Assembly (NCBI GenBank): GCA_003134785.1
Contig: PLCN01000011.1
Coordinates: forward strand, 1 to 64,000
Direction of reading: 5' to 3'
Source of the DNA: Spartobacteria bacterium
GTDB taxonomy: Bacteria > Verrucomicrobiota > Verrucomicrobiia > Chthoniobacterales > UBA10450
Length of the DNA stretch: 64,000 nt
In this document: piece by piece, positions 38,201-45,703 of the stretch
How the letters are laid out: each line of letters starts with the position of its first letter
Numbering within the stretch: the stretch's first letter is position 1
Made by a program: the position numbers and the translations under genes
The notes under the pieces: model-generated
The model's database searches: none
What the model was told of the DNA's origin: nothing
What the model saw: only the letters and a program-made list of their open reading frames with translations

Positions 38201-38866
38201 CGTGTGCTGCACGCGAATGGTGCCGAGGCTGCCGGTGGTGGCCGTCCAGGTCCCGCTGGCCGGATCGTAAAGCTCCGTGCTCGTGCTGCTAAAACCGCCT
38301 GCCACGAGCACCTTGCCGCTGAGTAGCAGTGTCGCCGTGTGTAGATCGCGGGCGGTGTTAAGGCTGCCGGTCGCCGTCCACATCCCGCTCGCCGGATCGT
38401 AGAGCTCCGCGCTCGCGAGAACGATGTTGTTGTTATTAACCCCACCCGCGATGAGCACTTTGCCGTTTTGCAGCAACGTCGCCGTGGCCTTCTCGCGTCC
38501 GGTGTTGAGGTTGCCGGTCACGGTCCAGATGCCGGTCGCCGGATCGTACAGTTCCGCGCTCGCGAGAGCGCCGGTGGCGCCTTCTCCTCCCGCGACGAGG
38601 ACCAGGCCGTTTTGCAACAGCGTCGCCGTGTGTTGATTGCGGGCGGTGCCGAGGGCGCCGGTTTTAGCAGAAGCGAAGGCAACAGCTGGCGGCGCGCACA
38701 AGAGCGCGGCCGCGGCAGTGGCGAGGAGGATGAGAGAAGTGACATGTGACGAGCCTTTGCTACGCCGTAGCTCCGGCTGCGCAGGCGAGGGACGAGTGAC
38801 GAGATCGCCGACGGCCCGAAGACACAGGGAGAGTGCGGCCTTAGATGTTGCTCTCACGAATGACAT
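35210..38866 (-). CDS. Thirteen-repeat kelch exported protein with clade B module
   Basis: The 1218-residue product starts at the ATG at 38866; the in-frame extension to 39160 runs through the neighbouring 354-residue gene and was rejected. The hydrophobic segment (SLILLATAAAALLCAPPAVA) begins about 43 residues in, which is late for a signal peptide. The intervening coding DNA holds a palindromic REP-like sequence (38748-38795). Thirteen kelch-like units follow, one with a small internal duplication (LLPLLPNGKALVLVAGG). The protein ends with an early-set-like domain, an Ig-like domain, a Pro-Thr linker rich in GTAGGT and GTGGGT units (36040-36130) and the clade B module ending VVQVYFLQ. Its kelch part resembles the module A kelch proteins, so here the same passenger type carries a different C-terminus. 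Confidence 0.87.
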   Translation of the reverse strand: MSFVRATSKAALSLCLRAVGDLVTRPSPAQPELRRSKGSSHVTSLILLATAAAALLCAPPAVAFASAKTGALGTARNQHTATLLQNGLVLVAGGEGATGALASAELYDPATGIWTVTGNLNTGREKATATLLQNGKVLIAGGVNNNNIVLASAELYDPASGMWTATGSLNTARDLHTATLLLSGKVLVAGGFSSTSTELYDPASGTWTATTGSLGTIRVQHTATLLPLLPNGKALVLVAGGRNGAGTLLTAELYDPASGTWTATTGNLTSARVRHTATLLASGKVLLAGGYDGSTYLATTELYDPATGTSTAAGSLNNARQQHTAALLPNGQVLVTAGEGTAGTLASAELFNPAAAPGIWTATGNLGAARYLHTATLLPNGKMLVAGGSNDGGYVASAELYDLADGSWTTTGDLSFPREFHTATLLPNGKVLVAGGNNAGPGSALPSAELYDPTSGNWTATLHPLNMARTFHTATLLPNGKVLVAGGNDGSNSLTSAELYDPASGFWTVTGSLNTVRQSHTATLLPNGKVLVAGGFDNSSGPLPSAELYDPASGNWTTTLHPLNTAREQHTATLLPNGKVLVAGGDSNGTSAELFDPADGTWMTTTSLNTARARHTATLLPNGKVLVAGGLGSTYLMSAELFDPASGFWTITGSLNTAREFYTATLLPNGKVLAAGGFNNSSGALQSAELYDVGLGFQSAWQPQITTAGSSLSNLGFVLQLIGSRFQGISQASGGNTQDSSTNYPIVQLRSIGNEQSIFLPPAGWSNVAFTSKPVTGFPPGPALATVFVNGIPSDARTMFFILPTPTLTTQALAGVNSGGSISDTATLSGGNAPTGTITFTLYGPNDSSCGGASVFTTAVPVTGVGSYSSGSFTTTTPGTYRWVASYSGDANNNPVAGACNDANESVAVTPAPTPTPTPIPTATPIPTPTPAPTATPTPGSTPTPGLVGNVSTRLPVGTDDNVLIEGFIVQGPAGAAKKIIVRAIGPSLVSFGITDALANPTLEIHDANNANAIVATNDDWRVTQVGGLITADQAAEIAASGFEPGNDLESAIIADLAPGSYTAVVRGLGNTVGTGVVDAFDLNASSPARLANIATRGLIQPGDQLMIAGFIIQNGPVSAVVRAIGPSLSAFGITNALADTTLQLRDGNGAIVVENDDWKVRTDGSSQQAELEATGLQPTNDLEAAFVTTLQPGQYTAQVRGKPEATGIGVVQVYFLQ
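38748..38795. repeat. REP-like double palindrome inside the signal region of the 35210 gene
   Basis: GCTACGCCGTAGC and a second TGCGCA palindrome sit inside a GCCT...AGGC frame (about 38754-38785). The segment lies between two gtgacgag direct repeats (38746-38753 and 38796-38803). It codes for TRPSPAQPELRRSKG, a stretch missing from related signal peptides, and looks like a small element inserted into coding DNA. Confidence 0.5.
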
Positions 38867-38901
38867 GAACACGGGTGCTTCATTGAGAAGGCAACAAACG
38901 A

Positions 38902-38976
38902 TTTGTGGCCATTCACAGGTGTACTGTCCCAAATATGCCGCGCGGTTACGCGGAAAGATCGAGATTTCGGCCCTTG
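38902..38976 (-). repeat. Conserved 65-75 bp intergenic element, copy 1
   Basis: The element reads (plus strand) tttgtggccattcacaggtg then tactgtcccaaatatgccgc, gcggttacgcggaaagatcg and agatttcgg. It has a CCGCG/CGCGG hairpin. It lies between the stop of the 38977 gene and the start of the 35210 gene, ending 35 bases before that ATG. Other copies are at 42175, 49484 and 52448. Confidence 0.75.
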
Positions 38977-40041
38977 CTACTGGAGGAAGTAAACCTGGAC
39001 AACACCTATGCCAGTGGTCTCCGGTTTGCCTCGCACCTGGGCGGTGTATTGGCCGGGTTGAAGAGTGGTAACAAAAGCCGCTTCCAGATCGTTGGTCGGT
39101 TGCAGACCAGTAGCTTCGAGTTCCGCTTGCTGGCTGCTGCCATCGGTCCGGATTTTCCAATCATCGTTCTCCACCACGAGGGCGCCGTTCCCGTCCGTTA
39201 GTTGAAGAGTGGTATCCGCCAATGCGTTGGTAATGCCAAAGGCGCTTAGAGAAGGTCCTATCGCGCGCACCACCGTCTGGACTGGTCCATTCTGGATAAT
39301 GAAACCGGCGATCATGAGTTTATCGCCGGGTTGAATAAGACCGCGGGTGGCGATGTTAGCCAGCTGGGCGGGAGACGAGGCGCTGAGATCAAAGGCATCC
39401 ACCACCCCGGTGCCAACGGTGTTCCCCAGGCCACGCACGACCGCGGTGTAACTGCCCGGAGCCAGGTTGGCGATAATCGCCGACTCGAGGTCATTACTCG
39501 GTGCGAGTCCACTGGCGGCAATGTCCGCGGATTGATCTGCCGTGATAAGGCCGCCTGGCTGGGTAACTCTCCAGTCGTCGTTGCTCGCAACAATGGCGTT
39601 GCTGGCATCATGGATCTCCAGGGTAGGGTTAGCTAACGCGTCCGTTATGCCAAAAGGAAGGAGCGACGGGCCAATCGCGCGGACGATGATTTTCTTGGCC
39701 GAGCCGGCCGGGCCTTGCACGATGAAACCTTCGATCAGGACATTATCATCCGTGCCGACCGGGAGGCGGGTAGAGACGTTGGCCACCAAACCAGGTATGG
39801 CTGTAAACCAGAAGCCGACCTGCATGGAAAACTGTCCGCTGCTGAGATTTTCTCCCGCGGCGGCCTGGCCCATGGTCGCGTCCATGGTGACGTTTCCGCC
39901 GTCCGTGCTAGACCCGCCGCCGCCTGCGATCACAGAGGAGGTAAGATCAAGACCACGGCCTTTCTCTGGAATTAAAGCGAGCGCAAGCGCGAACGAGGCA
40001 ATAAGAAAGCGGCCAGAACGTTTTGCGAATGGCGTCTTCAT
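38977..40041 (-). CDS. 354-residue exported protein: short GFW domain plus clade B module
   Basis: A signal peptide (RFLIASFALALALIPEKGRG) is followed by a 45-residue segment, SSVIAGGGGSSTDGGNVTMD...GQAAAGENLSSGQFSMQVGFW, of a type common in secreted proteins of this phylum. The rest is the clade B module (VANVSTRLPVGTDDNVLIEG ... VVQVYFLQ). It is therefore almost a free-standing module. It follows the tail-fibre-like gene at 40209 with a 167-base gap and shares its orientation. The same gene pair is present at 49559-52121. Confidence 0.88.
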   Translation of the reverse strand: MKTPFAKRSGRFLIASFALALALIPEKGRGLDLTSSVIAGGGGSSTDGGNVTMDATMGQAAAGENLSSGQFSMQVGFWFTAIPGLVANVSTRLPVGTDDNVLIEGFIVQGPAGSAKKIIVRAIGPSLLPFGITDALANPTLEIHDASNAIVASNDDWRVTQPGGLITADQSADIAASGLAPSNDLESAIIANLAPGSYTAVVRGLGNTVGTGVVDAFDLSASSPAQLANIATRGLIQPGDKLMIAGFIIQNGPVQTVVRAIGPSLSAFGITNALADTTLQLTDGNGALVVENDDWKIRTDGSSQQAELEATGLQPTNDLEAAFVTTLQPGQYTAQVRGKPETTGIGVVQVYFLQ

Positions 40042-40208
40042 GTTAGTTCAGAAATGGTGAAGTCCCGACCAATAAACAAAGTGTGTCCTACCTCCTGCAG
40101 ATCTCTCACTCCGGGTACTCCAACATGATGGTTAGGACGGCCGCTTGTCATTTCTGTTCCTTCTGCAGCGCCTTTGCTTTCAGCCATCTTTCTTCAGCGA
40201 CGTTTATG

Positions 40209-41894
40209 TCATCGCGGTCCGACGGCGATGAAAAGGAAGGGAATTTGCACCCCATTGCCATCAAAAGTGTCTATTATTACGATCTTGACTTGCTTACTCC
40301 GATCGCAGCCGCAATTTGGGTCGATCTGGGCCACAATGATGTCGGAACTTCTCTCCGCCGTGGCCGTAACTGCCGGGGTTCCACTGAACGGCGTATTAAA
40401 CGTGATGTAAAAAACGCCGTCGTTCGTGCTTGAAACCGTGAAGCCGGATCCAGCGGCAATGTTCCCATTACCGGTGATGTTGCCACGAATGATGCGCAGA
40501 TTCTCTTCTCCAGCCGGCGCGAAGAACTGGCCCGTGCTGCCGAGTTTTACATCGCCTCGCACATCCAACTTGGACTGCGGCGAATCGGTGCCGATGCCCA
40601 CATTGCCGGAGCCGTTGATTATGACCCGATCTGGCTCGCCGCCTCCCGGCGCTGCGGTGCGAAAGAGGATGTTGGTACCTTGCGCGGCACCGGAGCTCGA
40701 ATGGCCGATAATCTGGAGAGTGTCGCCAAATCCATCAAGCCGAAACGAGTTGTTCGAATCGCCGTTATCGTTAGCCATGAAAAGGGCATTTGCGCCTATG
40801 CTCGGATCGCTGGTGAGACCGATAAACACGTTGCCGCGCACGTCGAGCGGCGCCAGCGGCGCAGTTGTGCCGATGCCGACGTTCGTGCTCACGCCGGCAC
40901 CATTGACACCCTTAATGGCGCCAAGCACGAGAGAGTTATTCCGATCGACCTCGGAACGAATGCCAATGGCGGTCGAGTCGCTGATGCCGGGGGGCACCTT
41001 GGCGAGGAAGCCCAGTGCCGTATCGTCGTTGCCAGTGGAATTGATACCGGCATTGTATCCGACAAACGTGTTGTTGAGGCCCGTCGTGTTGCTGAATCCC
41101 GCCCCAGATCCGAAGAAAGCGTTATTCGAGCCGGCAGTATTAGTACCGCCCGCCTCACCTCCAAAAAAGGCGTTAGATGAACCCGTTGTGTTTTGGCTCC
41201 CTGACTGATTGCCGACGAAAGAATTACTCTGACCGGAGTTGCTGGTCCCGGCCCCTAAGCCCAGAAACAGATTGGAGGTGTCCGCACTCAAGAGGCGATT
41301 ACCGCCCAGGTTATATTGTGTCGTTGCGTCGAAAATATTTGCAGTGCCGTTGCCTGCGATGGTGAAGTTCCCTGTCGCGTTCGTCGCAAAGGTCGCGTTT
41401 GTGGCATTGGTAGCGTTGGTAGCGTTGGTCGCCGTGGTCGCATTAAGGCTGAAAAGCGCATAAGGCGTCGGCGTGATCGGTTGCCGGGGATCGAGGATGG
41501 TTAAGGGGTTGCCGCTACCCGCAGGCGTGACTCCTACTTCCAGGAATCGGTCGGCGCCCGAAAACGCGGCGGCGGTGAAATCCAACTGCACGGTGAAGAC
41601 CCCGCTTGTTACTTTCACCCCAGGGAGAGTTATGGTGGAGCCAATCTGTGTCCCGGTGCCTGCGGCAGGCGTGTCGAAGAGCTTGAGCTGCATGTCGTAG
41701 CTGCCATTCGCCGGCGTCCCGCTGTCATTGAGCCGCCCTTGAAAAGTGAAGCTGCTGGTTTGCGCCTGCGCTCCCGCAACAAAAAAGAAGAGCGCGACAG
41801 AGCAAGCGAGCAGAAGTTTATGAAATCCAAGAATTGCTTTCCCAACGCGCGCTTCGGGTTGAATCACACCCTGGCGCTTCATTTCATTTGACAT
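40209..41894 (-). CDS. Tail-fibre-like exported protein with NAT-repeat stalk
   Basis: The 561-residue product starts at the ATG at 41894, five bases after GGGAGG, with a signal peptide (LLLACSVALFFFVAGAQAQ). The N-terminal domain (FTFQGRLNDSGTPANGSYDM ... PRQPITPTPYALFSLNA) is of a type often found ahead of fibre domains. A short NAT repeat follows (TATNATNATNATNATFATNA), then left-handed-helix-like GxxxFxG turns (SNNAFFGSGAGFSNTTGLNN) and GIGT...LDVRGNVFIG motifs typical of phage and surface fibres. It ends with a C-terminal domain (IPFLFIAVGPR) without the shared module. It is likely a trimeric surface fibre; this is inferred from fold signatures. Confidence 0.82.
   Translation of the reverse strand: MSNEMKRQGVIQPEARVGKAILGFHKLLLACSVALFFFVAGAQAQTSSFTFQGRLNDSGTPANGSYDMQLKLFDTPAAGTGTQIGSTITLPGVKVTSGVFTVQLDFTAAAFSGADRFLEVGVTPAGSGNPLTILDPRQPITPTPYALFSLNATTATNATNATNATNATFATNATGNFTIAGNGTANIFDATTQYNLGGNRLLSADTSNLFLGLGAGTSNSGQSNSFVGNQSGSQNTTGSSNAFFGGEAGGTNTAGSNNAFFGSGAGFSNTTGLNNTFVGYNAGINSTGNDDTALGFLAKVPPGISDSTAIGIRSEVDRNNSLVLGAIKGVNGAGVSTNVGIGTTAPLAPLDVRGNVFIGLTSDPSIGANALFMANDNGDSNNSFRLDGFGDTLQIIGHSSSGAAQGTNILFRTAAPGGGEPDRVIINGSGNVGIGTDSPQSKLDVRGDVKLGSTGQFFAPAGEENLRIIRGNITGNGNIAAGSGFTVSSTNDGVFYITFNTPFSGTPAVTATAERSSDIIVAQIDPNCGCDRSKQVKIVIIDTFDGNGVQIPFLFIAVGPR
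41376..41450 (-). repeat. Short tandem repeat coding the NAT stalk (561-residue fibre)
   Basis: Near-repeated nine-base units (such as gtagcgttg, gtggcattg) code for Asn-Ala-Thr triplets. Unit loss or gain would keep the frame and change stalk length. Confidence 0.6.
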
Positions 41895-42174
41895 ATCTAC
41901 CTCCCAAAGTTCCTGAGTCCCCCGCGGTCTTGTAAGAAGAAAATCAGGCGGTGGATTGGAGACGCCTGAGACGGACTGATTTGTGATGTCTGATTTTCAC
42001 TTGCGTCATGAGAAAATTAACCGCGGAGGGACGTAGAGAACGTGGAACGGGAAAGAATGTTTCGTCCTGTTTCTTTGGCGATCTCTGCGCTCTCCACGGT
42101 GAAGATAAAGGGACGAAGGAAGGCGGAACGGTGCCGGGTTTATCCGTTTTAGTCTTCCGATGAGGGCAGAGGTC
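41895..42174 (-). promoter_or_regulatory. Upstream region of the fibre gene, duplicated at 52122-52447
   Basis: No gene is present. The region shares most of its sequence with the spacer upstream of the second fibre gene, including ttaaccgcggagg near 42017, gatctctgcgctctcc near 42080 and the stretch ggcggaacggtgccgggttt near 42123. Conservation suggests it carries the promoter or simply moved with the duplicated unit. I could not pick out a convincing -35/-10 pair. Confidence 0.5.
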
Positions 42175-42243
42175 ATTTGCGGCCATTCACAGGTGTACTG
42201 TCCCAAATATGCCGCGTGGTTACGCGGAAAGATCAAGATTTCG
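42175..42243 (-). repeat. Conserved 65-75 bp intergenic element, copy 2
   Basis: Same sequence as 38902-38976 with a few changes (tttgcggccattcacaggtg; gccgcgtggttacgcggaaa). It lies 280 bases ahead of the fibre gene start at 41894. Confidence 0.75.
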
Positions 42244-42281
42244 ATGGCCACGCCCGCATTTGTCAGGCGGGGCCGGTCATT

Positions 42282-42341
42282 ACGTCATCGCCCGTATCGA
42301 CAAAGCCGCGCGTCGAGATATTCGCCAGCTTCGAATCGACC
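42282..42341 (-). pseudogene. Clade A module fragment stranded behind a clade C gene
   Basis: The minus strand encodes [20 protein letters not shown], the start of the second half of a clade A module. It lies directly downstream of the stop codon of the 42345 gene, whose own module is clade C. It has no start and is a relic of an earlier or neighbouring module A. Confidence 0.7.
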
Positions 42342-42344
42342 GGC

Positions 42345-45300
42345 CTATGGCAGGGCAAACACTTCGATGAGTCCTACGCCGGTCCCGCCGTTCACCCCTT
42401 GCGCGATCGCAGTGTAAGCTCCTGGCGCCAAGGTGGCAATTATCGCGGATTCCGCCGAATTACTCGGCGCCAGCCCGCTGTTCTGGATGGCGGCGGACTG
42501 GTCGCCGGTAATTATCCCGCCGATCTGCGTCGTCTGCCAATCATCGTTCATCGCTAACGTGCCATTGGCGTCGTGAAGCTCGAGCTGTGGATTAGTGAGA
42601 GCGTTATTGACTCCAAAGGGGATGAGTGATGGACCGGTGGCGCGGATAAGCGCCTTCGCGGCATTACCGGCGACAATGAAACCGCCGATCATGACGTTAT
42701 CTCCGGTCTGGATAAATCCCCGGGTGCTGATATTCGCGAGGATCGCTCCGTTGTTGGGACTTAAGTCATATACTTCCGCGGTCGCTACGCCCTGGGTGCC
42801 GCCCACTCCCTGCACGATCGCGGTGTACTGTCCGGCGGGCAGCGTCGCTATGATCGCCGGCTCCGCCGGATCGGACGGCGCGACGCCGCTGTTCTGGATC
42901 GCAGCGACTTGATCGGAGGTAATCACTCCGCCGAGTTGAGTGGTTTGCCAGTTATCGTTAGTCCCGATGGTGTTATTCGCATCGTGAAGTTCCAGCCGCG
43001 GATCGCCCAAGGCTCCCGGGACACCGAATGACGACAGCGAAGGACCCGCGGAACGAATGAGCACTGTCTTGGACGCGTTCCCCTGAATGATAAAGCCGGC
43101 GAACAAGACGTTGTCCCCAGTGCCCACCTGCAGCCGCGTCGAAACGTTACCAAGAGTGCCTGACGCAGGTGTGGCTGTAGGTGTCGGTGTAGGAGTAGGT
43201 AGAGGAACCTGCAATTCAAAGGCGCCGATGTCACTGCCATCCGCATTACCTGCGTTTTTGATATCCGCGAAGTCAACCGGGCGCGGAAGTCCTCGTTGAT
43301 CTGTGGGACTCGGATTTGGAACGTAGACGGAGCTGTTATCGCCTTGATCAATGGCCACACTGCCAGAAAGCAGTGCGTGCGTGAACGTAGGGCCGCCGTT
43401 GTCTTGCAGCGGACCAAGGTTTAATTGCGCAGCACTGACGCCGGACTGGTCCGAAATTCCAGGGCCACTGATGGCCGCGGGGGGAGAGGCATCGCCAAAG
43501 ATGTTAAACCCTTCCGACTGCAATGGCCCTTTTACATCCGTGCCGCTGGGCGCGGTGTTCAGCGCGATGATGGTGTTACCCACCTGGAAATTCGCTCCAT
43601 TCTCGCCCAGCACACCGCCGCCATTGTCCGATTTGTTCGCAGAAATCGTGCTGCTATAAATTTTCACTGTCCCGGTGTTACTATAAATGCCTCCGCCGTG
43701 ATCGGTCGTGCCTCCGGTACTTACGGCCGAGTTCCCGGAAATGGTACTATTAGTCACGGTTATTGTGCCGCCGAAATTGAAGATGCCGCCGCCACTCCCC
43801 GGCACGGACGAGTCGATTTTATTGCCGGAGATGGTGGTATTAGAGACGGTCAATGCGCCGCTGGAATAAACGCCGCCGCCGTTGCCTCCAATCGCACTAT
43901 TCAGTGAGACGGTGTCATTGCTGAGAGTCAGCGTCCCCGCGTTTAGAATCCCTCCGCCTTTAATCCCGGAAGTATCGCTGGGACCCGCGCCGTTGCTGAT
44001 CGTCAATCCGGAGATTGCGTCTCTGAAGTTCCCGGTGATGTGAAAGATACGGAAGTTAGTGGCTGCACTAGCGCTGCGCTGAACGGTAAGCAGGTTCGCC
44101 CCGGGACCGTTGATAATAATGTTTTTGTTCAAGACTAACTCACCACTCGTCAGGTTAATCGCTCCGCGCACATTGTCGGCGAAGGTGATCGTGCTACCTC
44201 CGCAGGCGCCTGCTATGACGGCGCGCAGTGAGCCTGTGCCTGTGTCGTTTGCGTTGTTGACGATAACAGATGAACACCCGGCGGCCAGCTCGTCGGACTG
44301 GACTTCGTAAGCACCGATATCACTTCCGTCGTCCGCATTGGCAACCGGCGTGTCGACCGGTCGGGTGAATCCGCGTTGATCGAGGGTCGAGCCGCCAGAG
44401 CTACCCTTATCGATCGCGGGACTGTTCGTGAGTAACGCTTGCGTCTGCGTCGGTCCGCCATTGTCGTGGAGCGGGTCGAGCCGCGGGTCGATCGGGTTGC
44501 CGGGCGTGCCAATCTGGTCGCCCGTAGTGGCCTTCATGTTGGTATTCTGATTGTTGCCGATGAGGTTGTAACCCTGCGAAGTGACCGTGCCCACGTTGTC
44601 AATATCGGGGCCAGTCGTGGCCGTATTCTTAGCCACGATGGTGCTGAACAGCTTACAGGTGCCGCCGGAGCTATTGGAAATTCCACCGCCATTACTGTTC
44701 GCAGCGGTCGTGGTATTACCGGAAATCGTGCTGTTCGCGATCGTTACGCCGACTGTAGCGTCTGTGCTGGTATTAAAGATCGCGCCGCCGGTTGACGCAG
44801 CGGTATTGCCCGAGATCGTACAATTGTTAATCGTTAGCTTGCTAGCCCTGAACGAACCATTTTCAATGCCTCCACCGGTGGGCGCCGAATTACCGGAGAT
44901 TGTGCTGTTGGTTATCGTAGCAACGGCTGCATCTCCGGAGTTACATACACCGCCTCCGCGGGCCCCGGTGTTACCTGAGATTGTGCTGCTGTTCACATTC
45001 AGGGTTCCGCTATTGAAGATCGCGCCCCCCTCCGTGTTACCCACGTTGCCGGAGATCGTGCAGCCTGTAAGGCTCAGGGTGCCGGCATTGTGAATTGCGC
45101 CGGCGCTTTCGCCCAGGTCATCGACCCCATTCGAAATCGTTACTCCCGAGATGTCGACTATCCGTCCCGCGGCGATATCGAGAATGCGAAAATGAGCGGC
45201 CGTCGAGCTGCGTGCTATGGTGAGCGAGCTCGCGCCGGGGCCGGTGATAACGACGTTGTGGTTGAGCGGCAAGGTACCACCGGTAAGCACAATGGTGCTA

Positions 45301-45518
45301 TTTGCCGGCAGCGAAAAACTGATCTGCTCGGTCGGTATGGCATCATGCAAATTCAGAAATGCATCACGCAACGTACATTTCGTCGGCGTGCAGGCTCCGT
45401 TTCCGTCATCGGCGGTGCTGTTAACCGTCAGGGTGTCAGCCTGCGCGGAAACCGCGGCCAGCAAAAAGACCAGGGCGCCGGCAAGCCAGAAATGATTCCG
45501 ATAGTGTCTCTCGTTCAT
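42345..45518 (-). CDS. Double beta-helix (CSLREA) exported protein with clade C module
   Basis: The 1057-residue product starts at the ATG at 45518, with AGGGAGA ten bases upstream and a signal peptide ([18 protein letters not shown]). Two beta-helix passengers in tandem ([22 protein letters not shown]) parallel the organisation of the 8928-11921 protein. The 5' leaders of the two genes also share GTTCGTTCG and a GCTT..TATG start. Here the short Pro-Thr linker (43170-43200) leads to a clade C module ([20 protein letters not shown] ... [11 protein letters not shown]) instead of clade A. So two genes with similar passengers and leaders carry different C-termini, and a module A fragment remains behind the stop codon. 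Confidence 0.88.
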   Translation of the reverse strand: MNERHYRNHFWLAGALVFLLAAVSAQADTLTVNSTADDGNGACTPTKCTLRDAFLNLHDAIPTEQISFSLPANSTIVLTGGTLPLNHNVVITGPGASSLTIARSSTAAHFRILDIAAGRIVDISGVTISNGVDDLGESAGAIHNAGTLSLTGCTISGNVGNTEGGAIFNSGTLNVNSSTISGNTGARGGGVCNSGDAAVATITNSTISGNSAPTGGGIENGSFRASKLTINNCTISGNTAASTGGAIFNTSTDATVGVTIANSTISGNTTTAANSNGGGISNSSGGTCKLFSTIVAKNTATTGPDIDNVGTVTSQGYNLIGNNQNTNMKATTGDQIGTPGNPIDPRLDPLHDNGGPTQTQALLTNSPAIDKGSSGGSTLDQRGFTRPVDTPVANADDGSDIGAYEVQSDELAAGCSSVIVNNANDTGTGSLRAVIAGACGGSTITFADNVRGAINLTSGELVLNKNIIINGPGANLLTVQRSASAATNFRIFHITGNFRDAISGLTISNGAGPSDTSGIKGGGILNAGTLTLSNDTVSLNSAIGGNGGGVYSSGALTVSNTTISGNKIDSSVPGSGGGIFNFGGTITVTNSTISGNSAVSTGGTTDHGGGIYSNTGTVKIYSSTISANKSDNGGGVLGENGANFQVGNTIIALNTAPSGTDVKGPLQSEGFNIFGDASPPAAISGPGISDQSGVSAAQLNLGPLQDNGGPTFTHALLSGSVAIDQGDNSSVYVPNPSPTDQRGLPRPVDFADIKNAGNADGSDIGAFELQVPLPTPTPTPTATPASGTLGNVSTRLQVGTGDNVLFAGFIIQGNASKTVLIRSAGPSLSSFGVPGALGDPRLELHDANNTIGTNDNWQTTQLGGVITSDQVAAIQNSGVAPSDPAEPAIIATLPAGQYTAIVQGVGGTQGVATAEVYDLSPNNGAILANISTRGFIQTGDNVMIGGFIVAGNAAKALIRATGPSLIPFGVNNALTNPQLELHDANGTLAMNDDWQTTQIGGIITGDQSAAIQNSGLAPSNSAESAIIATLAPGAYTAIAQGVNGGTGVGLIEVFALP

Positions 45519-45703
45519 AAGCAAATAATCTCCCTGTCGCAACGAACGAACCCTTCGTCCGCCTGTCATTTGCGGGAAGAAGGCAAGATGGTGGATGCTC
45601 GCAAACTTGACGCGAGAACTACCATCGACGAGATGGCGCTCCGCGTAAAGCGTAATTACGCTGCTGGAACCGCGGGTTGGTCTGGGAGCCGGGAGCTGTC
45701 GGC

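Noticed and set aside
38867-39160. Upstream extension of the 35210 frame to 39160
   Set aside because: It would run antiparallel-free but through the end of the 354-residue gene and the conserved intergenic element, in a frame lacking any family likeness.
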